From: JBDHHQ01 sp039586035
Lineage (GTDB): Bacteria; Gemmatimonadota; Gemmatimonadetes; Longimicrobiales; Gaopeijiaceae
Direction: 5' to 3'
Assembly (NCBI GenBank): GCA_039586035.1
Contig: JBDHLD010000004.1
Span: forward strand, 62,001 to 126,000
Length of the DNA stretch: 64,000 bases
How positions within the stretch are numbered: the stretch's first letter is position 1; every line of letters begins with the position of its first letter. The translations under genes and the position numbers were made by a program. The notes under the pieces are model-generated. The model worked only from the letters and a program-made list of their open reading frames with translations, was not told the DNA's origin and did not search any database. This document shows, one piece after another, positions 54,889 to 62,804 of this stretch.

Positions 54889-55738
54889 CCAGGTTCCTCT
54901 CCATGAGCAGGTAATGGGAAACGTCCCCGTCCCGGACCAGCTCCCTGACCTCGTAGCCGCGCTCCAGGTAACGCTCGAGGACCCGGCGAGTGGCTTGGCG
55001 CCAGGCCGCGGCCAAAGCGGCGTCGTCCCGCATCAGCTCATCGACGTCAGCAGGAATAGCGATGGAAACGACACTTTCGTCCAGCCCCGGTCGCTCGTGC
55101 CCGGGCCTGGCGTGTGTCGTCCCGCTCCTGGGCGCGACGCCCAGGGCCGGAGCCGCATCTGTCAGGCCGGGGCTCGGGCGTCGCGCCCCGCCCGTCAAGC
55201 GCGTCCGAACCCGCTCCGTATCCATGAGCCAGAGGGCCACGAGGCGGTCTGTCCCGATGCCACGGTGGAGGGGGGAGTCGGTGTCTCCGTACATGTCCCG
55301 GACGTATTCGCGGGCCACGGCACCGAGCTTTTTCAGGTTCAGGTACGCGTTCCTGGATTGCAGCGGATCGAAGGTCCAGAGCATGCGGGTGACGCCCCGA
55401 GCGAGCAGCACCTCCCGCTGATGTGCCTTAAGCCGCCGTCCCAGTCCGGAATCGCGCTCTGCGGGGCGCACGGCGAGCATGTCTGACCAGTGGACGACGC
55501 CCCCCTCGTCCACGCCGGTCATCCCGAAGACGAAGCCGACGAGCCGGCCCGATTCATCGAACGCTCCAGCCGCCACACCGCCCAGCCTCTGGGCCACATG
55601 GAGGATGGCGGTCGGCACCCGCTCGCTGAACCCCTCGCCCCAGGTGGCCTCCTGGAGCGCGACGCACGCCCTGTATTCCTCGAGGGTCCGGAAGGCTCGA
55701 ATCTGTGGGCCTGCAGTCGCCTTACCGGCGTTCGTCAC
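54878..55738 (-). CDS. GNAT-family N-acyltransferase, racemase-associated
   Basis: A 286-residue GNAT-fold protein. Acyl-CoA binding lies in DSGLGRRLKAHQREVLLARG at about residue 98, followed by MLWTFDPLQSRNAYLNLKKLG, a pattern seen in the GNAT proteins that sit next to NSAR/MenC-like racemases. In Geobacillus kaustophilus such an enzyme N-succinylates D-amino acids. A low-complexity Pro/Gly/Ala linker lies at 185-220. The GTG start overlaps the DUF1611 stop in a GTGA. Expected role here: acylate the D-amino acid before racemisation (inferred). Confidence 0.85.
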   Translation of the reverse strand: MTNAGKATAGPQIRAFRTLEEYRACVALQEATWGEGFSERVPTAILHVAQRLGGVAAGAFDESGRLVGFVFGMTGVDEGGVVHWSDMLAVRPAERDSGLGRRLKAHQREVLLARGVTRMLWTFDPLQSRNAYLNLKKLGAVAREYVRDMYGDTDSPLHRGIGTDRLVALWLMDTERVRTRLTGGARRPSPGLTDAAPALGVAPRSGTTHARPGHERPGLDESVVSIAIPADVDELMRDDAALAAAWRQATRRVLERYLERGYEVRELVRDGDVSHYLLMERNLDED

Positions 55739-56757
55739 GCCGCCTCCAGCGACAGGGACGTGCGCAGGATCTCCGCGAGGCGTGGCAGGGACCGCTTGTC
55801 CAGCACGTTGAGAGCCTCGAGACCCGTCAACTCACGCACCAGCGCCATCCCCGCATCGGTGTTCGAGGCCGTGCCTGTCACGAGCCGCGGATGGGCGTCG
55901 AAGGCGGTCATGACCCCGAGCACCGCGTACGGATCCGAGGCGCACAGGACAGTGCAATGCACGGCCGGTGTCAGAAGCTCGACGGCGACCGCACCGTTGT
56001 AGGGCTCCAGGGGGGAGGCTCCGGCCTCCACCACCGCTACATCGGCAGGCACCTCGGCCATCAGGGACAAGAGCCCGCCGACGGCCTGGCGGTATTCCTC
56101 GGGACTGCAAATGGTGGACGGGAGGCCGGCGTCCACGAAATCCACGATGCGGTCGGCGCCCGCGTCGCCCATGGCCAGGATGTCCCGGTAGCGTCCCGCC
56201 CCCGTGAGCTTGGCGCCCAGGACCCTGAGCCCCCAGGACTTGAGCATTCTCACGATGACTCGCGCGGCAGTCGTCTTTCCGGCGGACATGGACGTCCCGA
56301 TGATCAGGATGGTCGGAGTCTCGTAGGCGACTCCCGCCGTGCCGCGGGCCGCGTAGTCCCGCATTCGGGCCTTGTGCCCGTTCACGATCACGTGACCCCG
56401 GTACCGCACCCGGATCAGCGGGTTCAACAGGAGGGACCGGGACGTACAGCGACCGAGGATGCCGCCCCCGCCCAGGACCTCCATGCGCCCGTCCTCGCCC
56501 ACTTCCCGCCAGGTGCCAGTGGCCTCGAGAGTCGCGTACCGCTCACCCAGTGCTCCCACGATCAAGTCGCCCTCCGCCACCTCGGTCAGCCGGCCGTTGG
56601 AAAGCTCGATGGGGTAGCGATTCGCACGACTCTCCACCTCTACCACGACAAAGTCGCCGGTGTCCCACTCGGTCCGGTCCACGGCTTCGACGGCGAAGTC
56701 TCGCTCCGCGAGGTCGGAAATCCGCGTGAGGGACGAGAAGACGTAGCGCAGACTCAC
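55735..56757 (-). CDS. DUF1611-family (DgcN-like) P-loop protein
   Basis: A 340-residue protein with a P-loop IIGTSMSAGKTT near residues 152-163 in the middle, preceded by a domain with GHKARMRDYAARGTAG and followed by AKLTGAGRYRDILAMGDAG. DUF1611 includes DgcN, reported as a D-glutamate N-acetyltransferase that works with an enolase-superfamily racemase (DgcA). Its presence together with a GNAT is unusual because both are candidate N-acylating enzymes. It overlaps both neighbours in GTGA, so the four proteins are surely co-produced. Confidence 0.85.
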   Translation of the reverse strand: MSLRYVFSSLTRISDLAERDFAVEAVDRTEWDTGDFVVVEVESRANRYPIELSNGRLTEVAEGDLIVGALGERYATLEATGTWREVGEDGRMEVLGGGGILGRCTSRSLLLNPLIRVRYRGHVIVNGHKARMRDYAARGTAGVAYETPTILIIGTSMSAGKTTAARVIVRMLKSWGLRVLGAKLTGAGRYRDILAMGDAGADRIVDFVDAGLPSTICSPEEYRQAVGGLLSLMAEVPADVAVVEAGASPLEPYNGAVAVELLTPAVHCTVLCASDPYAVLGVMTAFDAHPRLVTGTASNTDAGMALVRELTGLEALNVLDKRSLPRLAEILRTSLSLEAA

Positions 56758-57965
56758 GACGACCCGCTACCTCCGGCTTCCTCTTCGGCCGCGCCCTGGG
56801 CGACAAACGGGGGGAGGAGCAGGAGTCCTGCGAGGAGGGCAGCCCGCTCGGCCATGCGGTCGACCCTGACGTGCTCGTGCACCGCGTGAGCCCCGTCTCC
56901 GACCGAGCCGAGGCCGTCCAGAGTCGGTGTGAAGAGGCTGGTCGTGTTTCCGTCCGAGCCTCCGCCCGCGGCCCCTTCTTCCACCGCGATCCCCAGAGCG
57001 TCCGCCACCTCCTGCGCGGCCGCCCAGAAGCGTCGGTTCCGCGGCGTGCGCTCCAGGGGGGGGCGGTCCACGCTGCCGTCGACCTCGATGCTCGTACCCG
57101 GTGTGATGGGCTGTATCGCGCGAATGGCCGCTTCCACCTCGCGACCCATGGCCATCGTGGGCACGCGCACGTCCACCACGGCGCTGCTTTCGGGCGCGAC
57201 CACGTTGGGGCGGAAGCCGCCTTCGATCTGGCCGACATTGACCGTGATGCCTCGGTCCAGGTCCGTGAGGCCGTGAAGGGCCAGCACCACGTGGGAGAGC
57301 TCCTGGATCGCACTGGCGCCCTTCCCCGGATCCAGGCCCGTGTGGGCGCTCACGCCTTTGATGGTGATACGGAACTGACCGATGCCTTTTCGCGCCGTCT
57401 TGATGCGCCCCTCCTGACCCAGCGCCGGCTCCAGCACCATGGCACGGTCGGACCGGCGAGCCAGGAGCCGTATCCAGCGCTCCGACTCGAAGCTCCCCAC
57501 TTCCTCGTCCGAGTTGACGAGCACCACCGGAGTTACCTGGGGCTCCAGGTCCAGCTCGTGGAGTGCCCGGAGGGCGTAGATCATCTGGGTGAGTCCGCCC
57601 TTCATGTCGAAGGCCCCGGGGCCCCGCAGGATGTCCCCCTCGAGCTCCACCGGCATGCGGTTGACGGTACCCAGCGGCCACACCGTGTCACAGTGGCCCA
57701 CCAGGAGCTGGAGCCGCCGCTTCTGGACGTGGCCTTGGGGACGGGCGAAGAGGTGGCCGCCCGTTCGCCGACCGGGCAGCAGGCGTACCCGGTAGTCCAC
57801 CTCCTCCAGCGACCACGCGATCAGGTCCATCACATGGCCCTGAGCCTCGGGATGAGTGGAGGGCGACTCCGCTTCCACCAGCTCCGAGAGGAACTGCGCC
57901 ATTCGGGACCGCTGGGACTCGAGGTGATCGCGGACGCGGCCGAGCTCGGAGTGATTCACCGACAT
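56754..57965 (-). CDS. M20-family metallopeptidase (glutamate-carboxypeptidase-like)
   Basis: A 403-residue dinuclear zinc peptidase or deacylase with VGHCDTVWP (His91, Asp93), GAFDMKGG (Asp120), NSDEEVGS (Glu154, Glu155) and the dimer-domain motif SAHTGLDPGKGASAI. In D-to-L amino-acid pathways an M20 enzyme removes the N-acyl group from the L-isomer. Alternatively it could be a plain peptidase. The ATG at 57965 gives family length and lies 4 bases after the stop of the flavin reductase-like gene. Its own stop overlaps DUF1611 in a GTGA. Confidence 0.9.
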   Translation of the reverse strand: MSVNHSELGRVRDHLESQRSRMAQFLSELVEAESPSTHPEAQGHVMDLIAWSLEEVDYRVRLLPGRRTGGHLFARPQGHVQKRRLQLLVGHCDTVWPLGTVNRMPVELEGDILRGPGAFDMKGGLTQMIYALRALHELDLEPQVTPVVLVNSDEEVGSFESERWIRLLARRSDRAMVLEPALGQEGRIKTARKGIGQFRITIKGVSAHTGLDPGKGASAIQELSHVVLALHGLTDLDRGITVNVGQIEGGFRPNVVAPESSAVVDVRVPTMAMGREVEAAIRAIQPITPGTSIEVDGSVDRPPLERTPRNRRFWAAAQEVADALGIAVEEGAAGGGSDGNTTSLFTPTLDGLGSVGDGAHAVHEHVRVDRMAERAALLAGLLLLPPFVAQGAAEEEAGGSGSS

Positions 57966-57969
57966 TGGA

Positions 57970-58581
57970 TCAACGTTGGAAGTCCGCGGGGAAAGGAAAG
58001 GCGTGGCTCGCCTTGATCGACGCGTACCGGCCCGGCGCGACGTAGGCCAGGAGCGGCGCGTGTTGGAGCAGAGCCCCATCACTCTCGTCTGACGTCCTCA
58101 ACGCCTCCGCATCTACGCGAGCCGCCACGACGCGCCCCACGATCAGGCTGTTGGGCCCAAACCCGTCGACGACCCTGTCGAGCTCACATTCGAGGAACGC
58201 GTAGGCGTCGGCCAACAGCACGCCGTCCACGGCTTCGGCCGTTATCGTAGGCAGAATCGACATTTCGGGACGATGCGCCGCCTCGTCGTCACACGGCGGC
58301 ACGGCGGCGATGCTTGCCAACACCACCTGGTCCGGCCGCGGATAGCTCACCGTAAAGGCGCCCGCTCGCTGGGCGTTGTGGTACGTGGCGTGACGGGGGG
58401 AGCAGACGAAACCGAAGTAGTTCTCCCATCCCATCGGTAGCGCCAGGTGCTTGGGCGCGAGATCGTAGCCTCTCCCCTCCTTCGTGCCGATCACCACCAG
58501 GGGAGAAACCGTGAAGAACCTGTTCCAGATCGGGCGATCCACGTTCAGGGACACCGTGTGGCCATTGGGGACCGTTGTCAT
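57970..58581 (-). CDS. Flavin-reductase-like FMN-binding protein
   Basis: A 203-residue protein of the flavin reductase (DIM6/NTAB-like) family. It has the split-barrel strands FFTVSPLVVIGTKEGRGYD, FGFVCSPRHATYHNAQRAG, FTVSYPRP and the late HAPLLAYVAPGRYAS. Members reduce FMN for monooxygenases or act as flavin-binding proteins. It is 4 bases upstream of the M20 gene and may head the D-amino-acid operon, though its chemical link to that pathway is unclear. Confidence 0.83.
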   Translation of the reverse strand: MTTVPNGHTVSLNVDRPIWNRFFTVSPLVVIGTKEGRGYDLAPKHLALPMGWENYFGFVCSPRHATYHNAQRAGAFTVSYPRPDQVVLASIAAVPPCDDEAAHRPEMSILPTITAEAVDGVLLADAYAFLECELDRVVDGFGPNSLIVGRVVAARVDAEALRTSDESDGALLQHAPLLAYVAPGRYASIKASHAFPFPADFQR

Positions 58582-58651
58582 CGGACCTCAGCTCCTTGGC
58601 AGTGCTGCCATCGCGTTACCCTAATGAGTATGGGTCGCAGGTTTCCAGGTG

Positions 58652-59953
58652 TCACGAGGGGTCGTAGAACCCTGCCTCCCGGTAGCTCTCGTCCAGCAGC
58701 TCGACGGGGTGTGATACCCGGACGTCGCTCCCACGGGCCCGAAGCTCTGCGCAAATCTGCATGATGCACCCCGGGTTGCCGGTAGCCACCACGGCGGCCC
58801 CCGAGGCCAGCACGTCGGTCGTCTTGTCCCGACCGATTTCCCCGCCCAGCTCCGGATGCGTCACGCCGTAGATACCGGCACCTCCACAACACTCTGCGGC
58901 GCTTGCGAGTCGGACGACCTCGACGCCCGGAATCGCCTCGAGAATCCGACGGGGCGGCCCATCCACTCCCTGCCCGTGGAGGAGGTGGCACGGCGCGTCG
59001 TAGGCTACACGCTGGATGCGGGCCGCTCCGGGGCGCGGGCCGGCGTCTGCCAGCAACTCGGACACGTCTCGGGTCCGTGCGGAGGTAGCACGGGCGACCT
59101 CGGCGAGCTCGGCGTCATCCTCGAGCAGATGACCGTATTCTTTCATGGTCGCGCCACACCCGGCGGCGTTTGTGACCACGAAGTCCGCGCCCGCCGCATC
59201 GAACGCCCGGACGTTGGCGCAGGCGAGGGCTCTGGCGGCTTCCAGGTCACCGGCGTGAGCGTGAAGGGCGCCACAGCACCGCTGGCCTCGAGCGGCGACG
59301 ACCTCGTACCCGTTGGCCACCAGGGTTCGGGCGGTGGCCTGGTTCACGTGGCCGAAAAGGCCGGCCTGAACGCAGCCCTCGAGCAGCGCCACGGTGCCCC
59401 GGCCCTCGGGCCGCGTGCGCCTACCCGCGGTGTCCGGCCGTTGTGACGGCACGCCGGCGAGGGGGGGCGTCGGAGCGGTCGCCGCCAGCATACCGATGGC
59501 GAGTCTGGCAGCAGCGAAGGACCGAGGCACGACTCGCGCTGCCCAGCCGGGCACGCCGGTGTCACGGACCCAGCGGGCGGCGGTCAGGGCAATGCGGAGC
59601 AGCGTCGGCCTCCTGAACAACGCCAGGATCGCCCGCACGAACACCCCCCGGCGGCGGACGCTGGCGGCCTCCTGCCTCGCGCGCTCGAGCAGCCAACCGT
59701 ACTCCACCCCCGAGGGACACACGCTCTCGCAGGCCCGGCACCCCAGGCACTTGTCGATGTGCTCCTGGAAGGCGGCGGCGGCGGGATCCAGACGCCCCTC
59801 GGTCACCGCCCTCATGAGGTAGAGCCGGCCCCGTGGCGAGTCCGCCTCGTCACCGAGGCGAACGTACGTGGGACAGGCGGGGAGGCAGAACCCACAGTGG
59901 ACGCAGCCCATCAGACGGTCCTCCTGAGCCGCCAACGCTCCCGCGAGGCTCAC
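58652..59953 (-). CDS. glcF: Glycolate oxidase iron-sulfur subunit GlcF
   Basis: A 433-residue subunit with two 4Fe-4S motifs near the N-terminus (CVHCGFCLPACP and CLGCRACESVCP) and two C-terminal cysteine-rich CCG domains (AARGQRCCGALH, SAAECCGGAG), as in GlcF and related heterodisulfide-type subunits. It carries electrons from the flavin subunits to the quinone pool. The GTG at 59953 overlaps the ALDH stop in a GTGA. It is the last gene of the glcDE-ALDH-glcF operon. Confidence 0.93.
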   Translation of the reverse strand: MSLAGALAAQEDRLMGCVHCGFCLPACPTYVRLGDEADSPRGRLYLMRAVTEGRLDPAAAAFQEHIDKCLGCRACESVCPSGVEYGWLLERARQEAASVRRRGVFVRAILALFRRPTLLRIALTAARWVRDTGVPGWAARVVPRSFAAARLAIGMLAATAPTPPLAGVPSQRPDTAGRRTRPEGRGTVALLEGCVQAGLFGHVNQATARTLVANGYEVVAARGQRCCGALHAHAGDLEAARALACANVRAFDAAGADFVVTNAAGCGATMKEYGHLLEDDAELAEVARATSARTRDVSELLADAGPRPGAARIQRVAYDAPCHLLHGQGVDGPPRRILEAIPGVEVVRLASAAECCGGAGIYGVTHPELGGEIGRDKTTDVLASGAAVVATGNPGCIMQICAELRARGSDVRVSHPVELLDESYREAGFYDPS

Positions 59954-61491
59954 GGCTGCCTCCCGAGGAATGAGCGCAGCAGCCGGCCGAGTCCGCCGCC
60001 GGTGCGCCATTCGACCAGCGCTCGTACCGTCTCGAGCTTCCTGGACCCATACGGAAACCAGAAGACCTCGCGCCGGCGTCCCCACCTGTGCACGAGCATG
60101 GAGCGCGTGCGCGACATCTCCCTCAGACCCTCATCCCCCCGGTTTCGCCCGAACCCGCTCTGCCCCACGCCCCCCATGGGCAACCCGGGGACGGCGTAAT
60201 GGGTGAGGACGTCGTTCACGGAAACGCCCCCCGCCCGGAGTCGACGGGCCACGGCCATGCCCCGCTCCACGTCCCGGGTCCAGACGCTGGCAAATAGGCC
60301 GAAGGCGCCGCGGTTCGCCTGCTCGATCGCCGCTTCCTCGTCGCGGACCCGCATCAGCGGCAGCAGCGGCCCGAATGTCTCGTTGGTCATCAACGTCGAC
60401 TCTGGATCGACGTCTACCAGCACGGTGGGCAGCATGACGTTGGACGCTGGGTCAGCCCGACTTCCACCAGCCACCGGTCGTGCACCGCGCTCGAGTGCGT
60501 CGTGGAGCTGAGCTTCGACGATCTCGAGTTGGGGAGCCGTAGTCATGGGTCCGACGTCTACTCCGTCGGCCGAGCCGGCGCGGAGTGATCGGGTAACCGC
60601 GGAGATGCGATCCGCGAAGGCCTCGTACACGGACTCCACCACGTAGACGCGCTCCACCGATATGCACGTCTGCCCCGCGTTGAAGAAGGCCCCGAACGCA
60701 ATCCCCGCGGCGGCCCGCTCCAGGTCCGCATCCTCCAGGACGATGGCCGGATCTTTCCCCCCGAGCTCCATGGTCACCGGGGTCAGACGACGGGCCGCGG
60801 CCTCCATGACCCTCCGCCCGGTTGTTGTGCTCCCGGTGAAGGAGATCTTGTCGACGTCAGCCCCCACGAGCGCAGCTCCTGTCGTCCCGTCACCCGTAAC
60901 GACCTGGACCAGTCCGTTGGGAAGGTGGGCCCGTTCGAAGAGCTTCTGCGCTGCCAGGGCGGTGAGCGGCGTGAACTCCGATGGCTTGACGATGGCCGCG
61001 TTTCCAGCGAACAGCGCTGAAATCACGGGGTCCATGACAAGTATGAACGGGTAATTCCACGGGCTGATGACGGCCACGACACCATAGGGCTCACGATAGA
61101 CGGCCGCCCGCTTGCCGAGCAGCCAGCCCGTGGAGACCTTGCGCGGCTTCAGGACTGCGCGGGCGGTGGCCACATAGTGGCGCAGCAGGTCGGCGATCAC
61201 GGCCACCTCGGCATACGCCTCGAGCTCCGGCTTGCCGGTCTCCGCCCGGATGGTCTCGGCGATCTCCTCGCGGGCCTCGGCCAGCGCGGGAAGAAGCGCT
61301 CGCATCCGGCGGATCCGATCCTCCGTGGGGAAAGCCGCCCATTCCGCCTGGATGCGGCGGGCCCGTGCCACGGCCTCGGCGACCTCCGCCGGGCCCTGTA
61401 CGGGCACCCTGCCCAGAACGCTGCCGTCGGAAGGGCGACGGACCTCGAGCACCCTCGCATCGGGGTGGCGCTCCCCACCGGAAGCCGTCAT
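59950..61491 (-). CDS. NAD(P)-dependent aldehyde dehydrogenase
   Basis: A 513-residue aldehyde dehydrogenase. The oxyanion and cofactor segments are VISPWNYPF and IVKPSEFTPL, the glycine loop FTGSTTTGRRV, the catalytic Glu in VTMELGGKDP and the catalytic Cys in NAGQTCISVERV. A hydrophobic or basic C-terminal tail (KLETVRALVEWRTGGGLGRLLRSFLG) resembles that of membrane-associated fatty ALDHs. It sits between glcE and glcF with overlaps on both sides, suggesting an aldehyde such as glycolaldehyde as substrate (inference). Confidence 0.93.
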   Translation of the reverse strand: MTASGGERHPDARVLEVRRPSDGSVLGRVPVQGPAEVAEAVARARRIQAEWAAFPTEDRIRRMRALLPALAEAREEIAETIRAETGKPELEAYAEVAVIADLLRHYVATARAVLKPRKVSTGWLLGKRAAVYREPYGVVAVISPWNYPFILVMDPVISALFAGNAAIVKPSEFTPLTALAAQKLFERAHLPNGLVQVVTGDGTTGAALVGADVDKISFTGSTTTGRRVMEAAARRLTPVTMELGGKDPAIVLEDADLERAAAGIAFGAFFNAGQTCISVERVYVVESVYEAFADRISAVTRSLRAGSADGVDVGPMTTAPQLEIVEAQLHDALERGARPVAGGSRADPASNVMLPTVLVDVDPESTLMTNETFGPLLPLMRVRDEEAAIEQANRGAFGLFASVWTRDVERGMAVARRLRAGGVSVNDVLTHYAVPGLPMGGVGQSGFGRNRGDEGLREMSRTRSMLVHRWGRRREVFWFPYGSRKLETVRALVEWRTGGGLGRLLRSFLGRQP

Positions 61492-62804
61492 CGATCCCCC
61501 CCTCCCGTAAACCGCTCCCACGGAAGGACCCCGGCGGGATCGAAGGCGGCGCGGACACCGTCGACCAGCTGTCGAAGGGGCCCGGGGTCACCCCACCGCC
61601 CGACCTCCGCGAACAGAGGAGCCGGAGCCCGGCTCAGGGTCAGCGACCCGCCCTCCCCCTCCGCGACCCGCCGCAGATCGCGAAGGGCCTCGACGAGCTC
61701 CGCGGAAGGGCCGGAGGAGCCCGAGCGCAGCGCGGCACGGACCAGCCCGGTCGTGGCGTCGGCGACGGTCTCCACCACGCCCCGTCCAGCCAGCCCCAGG
61801 CGAGCCGAGAGCTCGTCGATGAGCGCCAGGGCCCGGCCGAGCCGCGACGGGAGCAGCATCAACCCCAGCACCACCAGCCCGCGGCGGTCCACGGAGCGCA
61901 TGGCCGATCGGACCTCCGTGGCCTTCGCGGCCGGCAACCGCTGCCAACGGCCGTCCGCATCGGTGGCCTCCACGCCGGCAGCCACCGCCTCCACCTCGGA
62001 GTGAGAGCCCAGGACCCGACAGGTGACGGCAGCCCCGGCGCCTCCTCCGGGAGACGGATCCGCGAGCTCCAGGGCTGCCACGGGATTGGTCCCCAGCGCG
62101 ATGCGGCGCGCCGCCCCTGCCGCGCTCTGCCCGTCCCTGCACTCGAGCAGGAGCGTGACGTCCTCCGGGGGCCTCGGGTAGAGGCGAAGCGTCGCGTCCG
62201 TCACCACACCGAGGACCCCCCATCCGCCCACCATCAAGCGAACCAGATCGAACCCCGCCACGTTCTTCACGACACGACCTCCGGGGGACAGCGGTTGACC
62301 CGCTCCCGTCACGACCCCGAGGCCCAACGCCAGGTCCCGCGGCGCTCCGAATGCGGTAGCCAATCCGCCGGACGAGGCCGTCGCCAGGGTCGCCCCGATA
62401 GTGCCTCGATCGTCGGGCGGCGCGTCGAGGGGTAGCCACTGGCCGTGACGGGCCGCCGCCGCCTGGATGGTCTCGAGCGTTGCGCCTGCCTCCGCCGTCA
62501 GCGTCAGATCCCCGGGCTGGTAGTCGAGGATGCGGTCCATGCGACGCGTGGACAGAACGAGCATGGGTCTGCCTCGGTCGGGGGCGGGAGCGCCGTCGAG
62601 CCAGCCCCCCCAACCTGCGGGGACCACCCGCCATCCCTCCCTGGCTGCGCCGGCGACGACGGCGGCAACCTGACTGCGGGACGTGGGGGACACCACCGCG
62701 TCAGGCCTTCGGCCCCCGACGTGCCAGCCTGCAGCGTCCTCGCCGGTAGCCACCGAATCGGAGGGGACCCACCGGCCGAGAGCCGTCGCCAGGGCCGTGC
62801 TCAC
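61488..62804 (-). CDS. glcE: Glycolate oxidase FAD-binding subunit GlcE
   Basis: A 438-residue FAD-linked oxidase subunit with an N-terminal PCMH/FAD domain (PAGWGGWLDGA, GTIGATLATASSGG, GGRVVKNVAGFDLVRL). The C-terminal part is typical of GlcE and ends LPWERFTGGGDR. The GTG start overlaps the glcD stop in a GTGA. With GlcD and GlcF it forms the three-part glycolate dehydrogenase that makes glyoxylate and feeds electrons to the membrane. Confidence 0.93.
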   Translation of the reverse strand: MSTALATALGRWVPSDSVATGEDAAGWHVGGRRPDAVVSPTSRSQVAAVVAGAAREGWRVVPAGWGGWLDGAPAPDRGRPMLVLSTRRMDRILDYQPGDLTLTAEAGATLETIQAAAARHGQWLPLDAPPDDRGTIGATLATASSGGLATAFGAPRDLALGLGVVTGAGQPLSPGGRVVKNVAGFDLVRLMVGGWGVLGVVTDATLRLYPRPPEDVTLLLECRDGQSAAGAARRIALGTNPVAALELADPSPGGGAGAAVTCRVLGSHSEVEAVAAGVEATDADGRWQRLPAAKATEVRSAMRSVDRRGLVVLGLMLLPSRLGRALALIDELSARLGLAGRGVVETVADATTGLVRAALRSGSSGPSAELVEALRDLRRVAEGEGGSLTLSRAPAPLFAEVGRWGDPGPLRQLVDGVRAAFDPAGVLPWERFTGGGDR

